In this document: piece after piece, positions 14,347 through 20,994 of the stretch
Layout: each line of letters opens with the position of its first letter
How positions within the stretch are numbered: position 1 is the stretch's first letter
NCBI GenBank assembly: GCA_964390645.1
Contig: CAYMLL010000106.1
Coordinates: forward strand, 1-21,976
DNA length: 21,976 nucleotides
Direction of reading: 5' to 3'
DNA from: CAYMLL01 sp964390645
GTDB taxonomy: Bacteria; Planctomycetota; UBA8108
The notes under the pieces: model-generated
The model's input: the letters and a program-made list of their open reading frames with translations, nothing else
Told to the model about the DNA's origin: nothing
The model's database searches: none
Translations under genes and position numbers: made by a program

Positions 14347-15852
14347 ATGAGTCGTCGAATTGCGCTGGGCTCGCTGTTCATCGAGTGCAATCATCTCGGT
14401 GGGGTGCCGACGGACATCGGGTTCTTCGAGCGTGGCGAGTTCCGAAGCGGCGAGATGCTGCTGGAGATGGCGGACGGCACGCTCGGCGGTATGGTCGGGC
14501 TGCTGCGCTCGCGCTCGGTCGATATCGCGCCGCTGATCGCGGCGGTCTCCTGTCCCAGCGGTCCCTTGACTCGAGAGTGCTATCAGCGGCTGCGAACGGA
14601 GATGCTCCGGCCCCTCGCTCGTCAGGTTCCCGTCGACGGCGTGTTGCTCGCTCTTCACGGTGCCGCGTCTGCCGAGGATGTCGGCGACGTCGAGGGCGAT
14701 CTTCTCCAGGCGGTGCGCGAGCTCGTCGGCGAGACAGTGCCGATCGTCGCGACTCTCGATCTCCACGCGCACGTCACCGAGCAGATGGTGCGTGCTGCGG
14801 ACGCTCTCCTTGCGTGGGAGACCTATCCGCATCGGGATGCCTTCGAGACCGGTGATCGAGGCGCGCGTATGCTGCTCGGGATCCTGGACGGGATTCACCG
14901 TCCGACGATGGCTCTTTCGAAGGCGCCGGTGCTCGTTGGCGGCGTGCAGAGCGGAACGGAAGGTGACGCCCCCTTCGCGGAGGTCATGAGGCTGGCGAAG
15001 TCCTTCGAGTCTCGTCCGGGAGTGCTGTCGACCAGCGCATTCCTCGTCCATCCCTACCTCGACCTCCCCGGGATGGGCGGCGGTGGGCTCGTGATCACCG
15101 ACGATGACATCGGCACCGCCTCGACACTCGCGCGCGAGATCGCGCAGTATTACTGGCAGAGGCGCTTTGACCTCGAGCCGGAGATCTTCGCGCCCGAGGA
15201 TGCGATCCGGCGGGCGCTGGAGATCGACGGCGGCCCGGTGCTGCTGGCCGAGTCGTCGGACACCTGCGGCGGCGGTGCGGCGGGGGACAACGTCGCGGCG
15301 CTGAAGGCGCTCCTGCGGCATGCCCGGGACGTGCCTGGCCTGGCGCCCGTCGTCGATCCGTCGGCGGCGGCGGTGTGCCACGAGGCGGGGATCGGCAGCG
15401 TGATCGAGGTCCCGCTCGGCCACTCCCTGGACCCGCGCTGGGGGGAGCCGGTTGATGTTCGGGGCGAGGTGCGCGCGCTGGGCGACGGAGATTTCATCTA
15501 CACCGGCGGAATCTACGAGGGGCAGGTGGGGCGCATGGGCGCGTCGGCCGTGCTGCGCTGCGGGGCCGTCGAGATCCTCGTGACGACTCACGCGACTTAC
15601 GACTGGGCGGACGAGCAGTTTCGTTGCATGGGACTAGAACCGGCGGCGGCCAAGCTCGTCGTCGTCAAGAACCCGATGAACTTCCGTGTCGGGTACGCGG
15701 GCATCTACGCGGAGTGCTTCGTTCTCGACACGCCCGGGAGCACGCCACCGACCTTGCGACATGTCGAATTCGAGAACGTCGAGCGGCCGTACTTTCCCAG
15801 GGACGAGGAGATTCCGGGTTTCGTGCCGCGGGTGATTACCGGTGGGTCGTGA
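14347..15852 (+). CDS. M81 family metallopeptidase (MlrC/microcystinase C-like)
   Basis: The 501-residue length is normal for the family. The start is ATG 14347, preceded by AGAGG four bases upstream. The N-terminal MlrC domain includes SLFIECNHLGG (9-19), VDGVLLALHGAAS (96-108), the probable metal-ligand motif TLDLHAHVT (136-144) and YPHRDAFETG (160-169). The C-terminal domain includes DTCGGGAAGDN, GGIYEGQVGRMGASAVL and KNPMNFRVGYAGIY. In Sphingomonas, MlrC cleaves linearised microcystin; most family members have unknown peptide-like substrates, so toxin degradation should not be assumed. No signal peptide is visible, so it is probably cytoplasmic. A longer in-frame start at 13951 was rejected because the added residues do not match the family. 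Confidence 0.93.
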   Translation: MSRRIALGSLFIECNHLGGVPTDIGFFERGEFRSGEMLLEMADGTLGGMVGLLRSRSVDIAPLIAAVSCPSGPLTRECYQRLRTEMLRPLARQVPVDGVLLALHGAASAEDVGDVEGDLLQAVRELVGETVPIVATLDLHAHVTEQMVRAADALLAWETYPHRDAFETGDRGARMLLGILDGIHRPTMALSKAPVLVGGVQSGTEGDAPFAEVMRLAKSFESRPGVLSTSAFLVHPYLDLPGMGGGGLVITDDDIGTASTLAREIAQYYWQRRFDLEPEIFAPEDAIRRALEIDGGPVLLAESSDTCGGGAAGDNVAALKALLRHARDVPGLAPVVDPSAAAVCHEAGIGSVIEVPLGHSLDPRWGEPVDVRGEVRALGDGDFIYTGGIYEGQVGRMGASAVLRCGAVEILVTTHATYDWADEQFRCMGLEPAAAKLVVVKNPMNFRVGYAGIYAECFVLDTPGSTPPTLRHVEFENVERPYFPRDEEIPGFVPRVITGGS

Positions 15853-15979
15853 GCCGTCGGCCGTTGCGGTGGGATTATCGGTGTCGATAGATGCTGGCGT
15901 GCGCGGGGTTCCCGACGTTAGAGTAACACCCGTGGTTTCGAGAGTTCCGGACCTTGAACTCATTTGGAGAGGAGTCGCC

Positions 15980-16147
15980 ATGACTGTCTTGCGTGCCGTG
16001 GCCGTGTGTCTCGTCGTCGGACTCGTTAGCGTCGGGTGCGGCGGAACGGCGGAGACGACCTCTGCTGGCGCCGCCTGCAAGTGTGAGACCGGCTGCAAGT
16101 GCGATCACTGCGGCAAGGTCGGCGGGGTGTGTGGCTGCGGGTCCTGA
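15980..16147 (+). CDS. Small cysteine-rich lipoprotein, metallothionein-like
   Basis: The 55-residue protein has an excellent GGAGAGGAG ribosome-binding site (15966-15974) just upstream of ATG 15980. A lipoprotein signal (LRAVAVCLVVGLVSVGC) ends in a lipobox with Cys20 as the lipidated residue. The mature part is very short: a small linker, then CKCETGCKCDHC (33-44) and VCGCG (50-54). That gives seven cysteines after the lipid anchor in CxC/CxxC spacing, plus His43. Such spacing usually binds soft metals such as zinc or copper. It would be anchored to a membrane facing the periplasm or cell surface. Binding and metal identity are inference. The next gene downstream is unrelated, so it is probably monocistronic. 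Confidence 0.8.
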   Translation: MTVLRAVAVCLVVGLVSVGCGGTAETTSAGAACKCETGCKCDHCGKVGGVCGCGS

Positions 16148-16193
16148 GTTCCGTGTTCCCGTAGTTCCTCGGTTCTCCGTTCTCGGTTTTCGG
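16148..16193 (+). repeat. Degenerate GTTC-type short tandem repeat
   Basis: Six consecutive units of 7-9 bp begin with gtt: gttccgt (16148), gttcccgta (16155), gttcctcg (16164), gttctcc (16172), gttctcg (16179) and gttttcgg (16186). The array starts immediately after the stop of the lipoprotein gene. It is noncoding low-complexity sequence of unknown role. Confidence 0.6.
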
Positions 16194-16215
16194 GGGGTCG
16201 TGCCTGCCGGGTTGC

Positions 16216-16258
16216 GGGGGGGGGGGGGGGCCCCCCCCCCCCCCCCCCGGGGGGGGGG
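16216..16258. repeat. G15-C18-G10 homopolymer palindrome, probably artefactual
   Basis: Fifteen G (16216-16230) run directly into eighteen C (16231-16248) and then ten G (16249-16258), followed by more G-rich sequence to about 16280. Such a block is self-complementary in both directions and is a classic product of poly-G sequencing or assembly error. Sequence continuity across it should not be trusted. Confidence 0.85.
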
Positions 16259-16452
16259 CCGGGGCGGGGCGGGGGGAGCGGCGGCAGCGGGGTTGCCGCG
16301 ATAGCCTGCTGCGACTGATTTGCTCGTCGGAGCCCCGCCGCCGGGACCCGCCACCGGGACCCGACCTTCCCCCGGGAGCGGTGCCACTTCTCGGTTGAGT
16401 CGCTGGTCGATTTCCAGCGTCGAACTGCTCGCCAGTCGGCGCGTGGCGGTGA

Positions 16453-17226
16453 CAGGCGGGCGAGCACGGCTGCCGTGGCGAAGAGCTCTGGCAGCGCCTG
16501 GGCGAAGAGCTCTGGCAGCGCCTGGGCGAAGAGCTCTGGCAGCGCCTGGGCGACGAGAAGTACGGCGCGTTTCAGGACGTCGATGTTCTCTCCGTCGCCG
16601 CCGCGCTGGACTCGATCGAGCGGCGCGTGGTGTCGTGGCGGCTGAGGATCCGGGGCGATCCGGCGCGGCCGTGGACGAGCGACGTACGCTACGCGCCGCT
16701 TTACGAAGTCCACGACACGTCGTCGGCTCGCTGGCGTTCCCACGAGGTCGAGCCGCTGGCGAAGTTCGTCTACCTGGTGCCGCCGTCGCGGCTCAGTGAG
16801 GAACAGCTAGGACGGCTGCGCGACAATGTGTGGGACGGCGCGACCGAAGCCGAGATCTACGGTGATATCCCCACCGTTGCGGACCTGCTCAGCGAGCACG
16901 GCTTGCCGCTGACGCGGATTCCTGCCAAGCACGGCGGGCCGATCCTGACCGACCAGGCGTGGGCCGAGAAGGCCACCGCGCTCTTCAAGGCCGGGGGTGA
17001 GCCGGGACTGCCGCCAGGTGTCGAGGAGTACCGCGAGCTGTGGAATTCGCTACGCGACGGCGTGAAGCCGAAGCGCAAGCGCGGCCGACCGAGAAAAACC
17101 GAAGCCTCGTGGAGTGGTCAGTCGGGTGCGCGGCCAGTCGAGATCACCGACCGTACTCAACGAAGTCTGTGGGCATCCGGCCCCATACCATCGAGCTGTG
17201 GTACATGTTTCCCGTGCGCGTGTTGA
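16453..17226 (+). CDS. Protein of unknown function with C-terminal AT-hook-like motif (5' end damaged or frameshifted)
   Basis: The frame is open from just after a TGA at 16450-16452, but there is no ATG before a GTG at 16627. The earlier sequence nonetheless looks coding: three copies of EELWQRLG, then DEKYGAFQDVDVLSVAAALDSIERR. A different frame upstream (about 16382-16478) reads CHFSVESLVDFQRRTARQS with coding-like third positions. The gene was therefore probably frameshifted near 16478, and its true start was lost near the G/C homopolymer. The body contains RYAPLYEVHDT, EPLAKFVYLVPPSRLSEEQ and DGATEAEIYGDIPTVADLL. Near the C-terminus, KRKRGRPRK has the GRP core of an AT-hook, suggesting DNA minor-groove binding. 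The last 27 codons overlap a convergent gene and may not be natural. No family is recognised. Confidence 0.5.
   Translation, partial: QAGEHGCRGEELWQRLGEELWQRLGEELWQRLGDEKYGAFQDVDVLSVAAALDSIERRVVSWRLRIRGDPARPWTSDVRYAPLYEVHDTSSARWRSHEVEPLAKFVYLVPPSRLSEEQLGRLRDNVWDGATEAEIYGDIPTVADLLSEHGLPLTRIPAKHGGPILTDQAWAEKATALFKAGGEPGLPPGVEEYRELWNSLRDGVKPKRKRGRPRKTEASWSGQSGARPVEITDRTQRSLWASGPIPSSCGTCFPCAC
16481..16552 (+). repeat. Three perfect 24-bp tandem repeats
   Basis: Identical 24-bp units lie at 16481-16504, 16505-16528 and 16529-16552, each starting aagagctctggcag. In the frame of the AT-hook-like gene each unit encodes eight residues, EELWQRLG. Perfect identity implies recent expansion or a collapsed or expanded assembly. 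Confidence 0.9.
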
Positions 17227-17386
17227 TCTTGTAGCAGAACGCGGCGTCGGCAGTTGTGATCCGCACCACCTCGATCTGCCAGGTGCCGACCGGTTCGAGC
17301 TTCTGGGGTTCTTGACCGCCGACGAAGAAACCGCCGACGGCAGCGGCGAGGATGGCGAGAACGGCAAGCAAGGTCGCTCGGTTCAT
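17144..17386 (-). CDS. Small membrane-anchored or secreted protein of unknown function
   Basis: The 80-residue protein starts at ATG 17384-17386. A GGAGG ribosome-binding site lies about ten bases upstream on the minus strand. Residues 1-23 are hydrophobic (LLAVLAILAAAVGGFFVGG), either an uncleaved anchor or a signal peptide. The remaining 55 residues include VGTWQIEVVRITTADAAFCYKINTRTGNMYHSSMVW, which looks like a small beta-rich extracytoplasmic domain. I recognise no family. The 3' end overlaps the C-terminal end of the convergent AT-hook-like gene by 83 bp. The strong ribosome-binding site and membrane segment make it likely to be real. Confidence 0.65.
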   Translation of the reverse strand: MNRATLLAVLAILAAAVGGFFVGGQEPQKLEPVGTWQIEVVRITTADAAFCYKINTRTGNMYHSSMVWGRMPTDFVEYGR

Positions 17387-17527
17387 TCTTCAAGGTCCTC
17401 CGGGTCGCGTTGCTGGCTTTGTGTTCGTCAGAATCGCCTCCGAGGCGTCGATTGTCGGGGATTGCGGCCGCTCAAGCCAGCTCAACGGTCCGCACGTAGA
17501 ACGCTTCTGAACCAGAGCCGCATCGAC

Positions 17528-17800
17528 ATGCCACCGAAGCCGCGGGAGTCCGACACCTTCGAGCGTGTGCGGACCGTTGCGGACCGGCTGGTGCTGGAGT
17601 TCCGTCCCTACGGCGTGGACGCGGTGGTGTGTCTGCGCCGGGCTGCGGACGAGCCGCACGCTGAGATCCAGTTCCGCGACGGCCACGGTCCTGCGCGTCC
17701 CCGCAAGGGGGACGTGCGGCGCGTCGGTGTGAGCGGAGCCCCGCGCCGGGTCGGGGTGGCTGCGGAGCGTGCCGGAGCGCGCCGTGGGGGCGTGGACTGA
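17528..17800 (+). CDS. Small hypothetical protein
   Basis: The 90-residue frame starts at ATG 17528 (MPPKPRESDTFERVRTVADRLVLEF). The first 55 residues look like a folded alpha/beta stretch (VDAVVCLRRAADEPHAEIQFRDG). The last 35 are basic and repetitive (GVSGAPRRVGVAAERAGARRGG) and may be out-of-frame noise after an indel. There is no strong ribosome-binding site and no recognisable family. A hairpin follows at 17817-17839 and a strong terminator at 17905-17943. Confidence 0.4.
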   Translation: MPPKPRESDTFERVRTVADRLVLEFRPYGVDAVVCLRRAADEPHAEIQFRDGHGPARPRKGDVRRVGVSGAPRRVGVAAERAGARRGGVD

Positions 17801-17816
17801 TCGCTGGACTGACGCA

Positions 17817-17839
17817 CCCGGTGAAAAAAAACCACCGGG
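17817..17839. other. Hairpin with an A8 loop
   Basis: Seven perfect pairs (cccggtg 17817-17823 with caccggg 17833-17839) flank a loop of eight A and one C. It lies 17 bp after the small hypothetical gene. It has no T tail on the plus strand; on the minus strand the loop is T8. The role is unknown. Confidence 0.4.
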
Positions 17840-17904
17840 AACGGCTTGGACTGACCTTCGGACTAACGGCAGCATCGTTTTCCGCCGGTAAGCCCCGTCA
17901 AAGA

Positions 17905-17943
17905 ACAAGGCCGCGAGCGTAAATGCTTGCGGCCTTGTCTTTT
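17905..17943. terminator. Strong intrinsic terminator, probably bidirectional
   Basis: A 14-bp stem with one G-U pair (17905-17918 with 17925-17938) has a 6-nt loop (gtaaat). On the plus strand it is followed by cttttaac, giving a four-T tract, and it ends the small plus-strand gene region. On the minus strand it lies just beyond the tRNA 3' end and is followed by ttcttt, so it can also terminate the tRNA transcript. Confidence 0.85.
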
Positions 17944-17946
17944 AAC

Positions 17947-18035
<89 letters not shown>

Positions 18036-18081
18036 ATGAGATCCGAACATGCAAGTCGTCGGCGGTACGTCGCGGAGGGTG

Positions 18082-18109
18082 AGTCTACCGTTCTCCCTTC
18101 GAGAATCAA
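18082..18109 (-). promoter_or_regulatory. Candidate sigma70-type promoter for tRNA-Leu
   Basis: On the minus strand TTGATT (18104-18109) and TAGACT (18082-18087) are separated by 16 bp. Each matches four of six consensus positions. A start about seven bases downstream would leave a leader of roughly 40 nt before the tRNA. No other pair in this spacer is as good. Confidence 0.4.
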
Positions 18110-18188
18110 GTCCCGCGAGGCCTGAATCGTCGGGTACGCTGGCTTCTCCCTGAACGCCGGGTTTTCCACTGGAGCCGCACCTCTTCCG

Positions 18189-19061
18189 ATGGCAAGCACC
18201 TCGCTCGCGTCGTCCGGCAAGGAGCCGATCGGGCTCGTTGCCGGTGGCGGAAGCTTTCCGTTCTTCGTTGCCCGTGCGGTACGCGCTGCCGGTCGATCCG
18301 TCGTCTGCGCCGGCATCCGTGACGAGGTGGATCCGGCGATCGCGGCCGAGGTCGACGTGTTCCGGCGGATCGGTCTGGGACGACTCGGAGCGGTGATGCG
18401 CTTCTTCAAGCGCCACGGCGTACGCGAGGTCTCCTGGGCGGGGTTCATCCGCAAGGAGCGGATCTACAGGCCGGCACGCATCTTCTCTCTGCTGCCGGAC
18501 TCTCGTATGATGAAGCTCTGGTGGTTTCGCATGCGAGACCGCCAGAGCCAGACGATTCTGGGCACGCTGGCGGACGAGTTCGAGACGGAAGGCCTTCACG
18601 TGACCGACTCCGCGGAGTTCTGTCCCGAGCTGCTGGCGCCCGAAGGGCTCCTGACGCGCACCGCGCCGTCGAAGAAACAGCTCCGTGACATACGTTTCGG
18701 CTGGGACATTTGCCAGCGCATGGCGGACCTCGATGTCGGTCAAAGCGTCGCGGTCTACGAGCGCTCGACGATCGCCGTGGAGGGAGTCGAGGGAACCGAC
18801 AGGAACATACGCAGAGCCGGCGAGCTTTGCCGCAAGGGCGGTTTCACGGTGATCAAGCTGCCGAAGCACGACCACGACATGCGCTTCGACGTCCCGACGA
18901 TCGGCCCTGCCACCGTACAGGCGTTGCACGCCGCCGGCGGGGCTGTCCTGGCCATCGCCGCCGGCCGTACGCTGGTGCTCGAGCGCGACGAGACCGTTCG
19001 CCAGGCCGACCGGCTCGGTATCGTCGTCGTCGCCTACACGTCCGCTCCGGATCCCGGGTGA
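18189..19061 (+). CDS. lpxI: UDP-2,3-diacylglucosamine pyrophosphatase LpxI
   Basis: The 290-residue protein matches LpxI (DUF1009), the alternative to LpxH. It hydrolyses UDP-2,3-diacylglucosamine to lipid X and UMP in lipid A synthesis, on the cytoplasmic side of the inner membrane. Hallmarks are IGLVAGGGSFPFFVARA (14-30), HGVREVSWAGFIRK (76-89), the C-terminal-domain start RFGWDICQRMADLDVGQSVAV, VEGVEGTDRNIRRAG (197-211) and KHDHDMRFDVPTIGPATV (226-243), which carries the conserved Asp of the DMRFD motif. The start at ATG 18189 adds only about ten residues before the family's beginning and has no strong ribosome-binding site. The protein implies a lipid-A-containing outer membrane. Its neighbours are a tRNA on the opposite strand and the four-PDZ gene. 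Confidence 0.95.
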   Translation: MASTSLASSGKEPIGLVAGGGSFPFFVARAVRAAGRSVVCAGIRDEVDPAIAAEVDVFRRIGLGRLGAVMRFFKRHGVREVSWAGFIRKERIYRPARIFSLLPDSRMMKLWWFRMRDRQSQTILGTLADEFETEGLHVTDSAEFCPELLAPEGLLTRTAPSKKQLRDIRFGWDICQRMADLDVGQSVAVYERSTIAVEGVEGTDRNIRRAGELCRKGGFTVIKLPKHDHDMRFDVPTIGPATVQALHAAGGAVLAIAAGRTLVLERDETVRQADRLGIVVVAYTSAPDPG

Positions 19062-19118
19062 GCGACCTGGGGGGGCTGCTGGCGCCCGAAATCGCCCCGA
19101 GGTCTGGCAATTTTGGTT

Positions 19119-19147
19119 TTCGTTGCGCTTCGGGCCACCCGTACAAT
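19119..19147 (+). promoter_or_regulatory. Candidate promoter upstream of the four-PDZ gene
   Basis: TACAAT (19142-19147) matches five of six -10 positions and follows an unusually T-rich patch (ttttggtttt, 19111-19120). The -35 at 17-bp spacing (ttcgtt, 19119-19124) is poor. A start here would give a leader of about 180 nt. The remainder of the 271-bp spacer 19062-19332 holds no gene that I can support. Confidence 0.3.
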
Positions 19148-19332
19148 TCCATCGTCTCCGGGCTGTGTCATGGCGGAATGTTCGTGAAGGCGGTCTTCAG
19201 TCGGGCCCGGGACGTGCCGATATTCGAGATATACGCGGTGCGAACGGAGTGCGTCCGTGATCCACCGCGCTGACTGCACCGAGCTCCTCGTCGTCGTGGA
19301 GGGCGAGTCGGCCGGGCGAGAAGGAGAAGCCG

Positions 19333-20994
19333 ATGTATTCCCGTTCGATTTTTCTGACTCTGCTTCTGGCGTCCGCCTTCGGAAGTTCTCGATCGAGTGC
19401 GCAGGACTCGGATTTCCGCAAGGAGATCGCGGGCGTGCTTCAGACCAGCCAGAAGGGGCTGGTGGAGAGCATCGCGAAGATCGTCGAGCAGCGTCTCGCG
19501 AAGCTCGAGAAGCGGGTGGCCGAGAAGGATGCCCGCATCGGTGCACTCGAGAAGAAGCTCGCAGAGTTGATGAAGAAGGCGCCGCCGGAGAAAGCACCGC
19601 CGGAGAAGGCGCCGCCCGAGAAGGCGCCGCCCGAGAAGGCCGGGAACGGGTTTCTCGGTGTCGGTCACATCGAGCACGATCATGGTGCGCGCATCAGCAC
19701 TGTACAGGAGGGCAGTCCGGCGGCCTCCGCGAAGCTCCAGGCCGGTGATATCATCGTCGCGGTCAACGGAGAGAAGGTGACTTCGCTGACGCTCGGCCCT
19801 GCCGTCAAGAGGCATGCGCCGGGAGCCGAGATCACGCTCGCCTACCTTCGCGGTGACAAGCGCCTGACGACAAAGGCGAAGCTCGTCGATCGCGACGCGT
19901 TCTACGCCGCGCGTGAAGCTCGCGGTACGGAGCAGAAGGCCGGGCCGATCGTCCTGGGCGTGACGGTCGAGGAGGACGGCGAGGGGGTCTTCGCGTACGA
20001 GGTCGAGGAGTGCTTTACCGGCCATGTCGCCGGGTTGAAGAAGAACGATCGTATCACGCACGTCAACGGCAAGCCCGTGAAGACGCTCGACGAGATCGAG
20101 TCTGCCGTCAAGAGCGTCGTCGCCGGCCAGCGGCTCACCCTGCGCACGAAGCGCGGTGGTGAGACCGTTGACGTCGTGGTCGTCGCCGCGTCGAAGAAGG
20201 GCGCCGCCAAGCTCGTGAGCCGTGAGCCCGTCTCGGTGGCCAAGAAAGCCGAGCCGGAGAAGAAAACGGGGCCCGAGAAAGACGCTCCGAAGGCACCGGC
20301 CAGACCGGGCGGATTCCTCGGTGTCGCGGTCGAGCCCGCCGATGGGGGGCTCAAGGTGACGCTCGTGGTTCCCGATTCGTGCGCCGCGGTTTACGGTATC
20401 AAGATCGACGACCTCTTGACGAAGGTCGGCGGCAAGGAGATCACCGACGTCGACTCCCTCCTCGCCGTCCTGCGGGGCCGCAAGGCCGGTGATCCGCTAT
20501 CTGTCGAGATCCGGCGTGGCGACAAGACGAGCAAGCTCGATCTCGTCCTCGGCGAGCGCGACAAGGCGTTCAAGAAGCCCGCTGCCGAGAAGTCCGAGGC
20601 GTCGGCGTCCGCGGCACCGAAGGCGGACGAGGCACCGAAGGCGTCCGCGGCACCGAAGACGGACGAGGCACCGAAGAAGCCGGATCCGAAGCCGGCCCCC
20701 GGAACCGAGAAGAAACGCGGCACCCTGGGTTTTCAGGCCCGCGAGACGAACGACGATCACGTGCTCATCACACGGATCACCCCCGGTGCCGGCGCCCAGA
20801 AGGCGGGCCTGGAGGAGGGCGATGTCGTGCTGAAGATCGGTGACGACGAGATCCAGAGCTTCACGGATCTCTACGATGTGCTGAAGGGACTGCACGCCGG
20901 TGATACGGTCACCGTACGCGTACGCCGTGGCGACAAGGAGATGGACGTTCAGCTGACCCTCGGCGAGCCCCTCTCCACCGCGCTTGACGATTGA
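19333..20994 (+). CDS. Secreted protein with four PDZ domains and no protease domain
   Basis: The 553-residue protein has AAGGAG (19321-19326) six bases before ATG 19333. The signal peptide spans 1-23 (ending SSAQ). Residues 28-82 are a charged heptad-like coiled coil (IVEQRLAKLEKRVAEKDARIGAL), followed by four PPEKA repeats (84-103). PDZ domains lie at about 106-184 (FLGVGHIE; AGDIIVAVNGEKV), 206-286 (LGVTVEE; KNDRITHVNGKPV), 327-407 (FLGVAVEP; IDDLLTKVGGKEI) and 463-545 (LGFQARE; EGDVVLKIGDDEI). Linkers are Lys/Ala/Pro-rich. No HtrA-type His-Asp-Ser domain or other enzyme domain is present, so it may be a periplasmic scaffold or substrate-binding adaptor that oligomerises through the coiled coil. 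Its stop overlaps the start of the shikimate kinase gene, so co-transcription is likely. Confidence 0.88.
   Translation: MYSRSIFLTLLLASAFGSSRSSAQDSDFRKEIAGVLQTSQKGLVESIAKIVEQRLAKLEKRVAEKDARIGALEKKLAELMKKAPPEKAPPEKAPPEKAPPEKAGNGFLGVGHIEHDHGARISTVQEGSPAASAKLQAGDIIVAVNGEKVTSLTLGPAVKRHAPGAEITLAYLRGDKRLTTKAKLVDRDAFYAAREARGTEQKAGPIVLGVTVEEDGEGVFAYEVEECFTGHVAGLKKNDRITHVNGKPVKTLDEIESAVKSVVAGQRLTLRTKRGGETVDVVVVAASKKGAAKLVSREPVSVAKKAEPEKKTGPEKDAPKAPARPGGFLGVAVEPADGGLKVTLVVPDSCAAVYGIKIDDLLTKVGGKEITDVDSLLAVLRGRKAGDPLSVEIRRGDKTSKLDLVLGERDKAFKKPAAEKSEASASAAPKADEAPKASAAPKTDEAPKKPDPKPAPGTEKKRGTLGFQARETNDDHVLITRITPGAGAQKAGLEEGDVVLKIGDDEIQSFTDLYDVLKGLHAGDTVTVRVRRGDKEMDVQLTLGEPLSTALDD
19579..19638 (+). repeat. 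Four 15-bp repeats encoding PPEKA
   Basis: Units start at 19579, 19594, 19609 and 19624. The last two are identical (gcgccgcccgagaag) and the others differ by a few bases. They encode the flexible linker between the coiled coil and the first PDZ domain. Confidence 0.9.
20605..20676 (+). repeat. 36-bp tandem duplication in a PDZ linker
   Basis: Two 36-bp copies (20605-20640 and 20641-20676) differ at one base, giving ASAAPKADEAPK then ASAAPKTDEAPK. The near-identity indicates recent duplication of linker sequence between PDZ domains three and four. Confidence 0.9.

Noticed and set aside
13669..15591. Long minus-strand open frame (640 codons) opposite the metallopeptidase
   Set aside because: It has no family features and is fully explained as the shadow of the MlrC-family gene and its upstream spacer.
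16216..16280. G-quadruplex or i-motif regulatory element
   Set aside because: Pure abutting G and C runs at an uncertain assembly point are more likely artefactual, so a structural role cannot be supported.
16481..16552. CRISPR-like array
   Set aside because: The units are directly adjacent with no spacers and are coding; this is a tandem repeat.
17390..17908. Minus-strand open frame of 172 codons opposite the small hypothetical gene
   Set aside because: It runs through the A8-loop hairpin into the terminator region and has no recognisable features or ribosome-binding site.
19168..20061. Minus-strand open frame of 297 codons opposite the PDZ gene
   Set aside because: Leu/Arg-rich shadow of the coiled-coil and PDZ coding sequence; no motifs.
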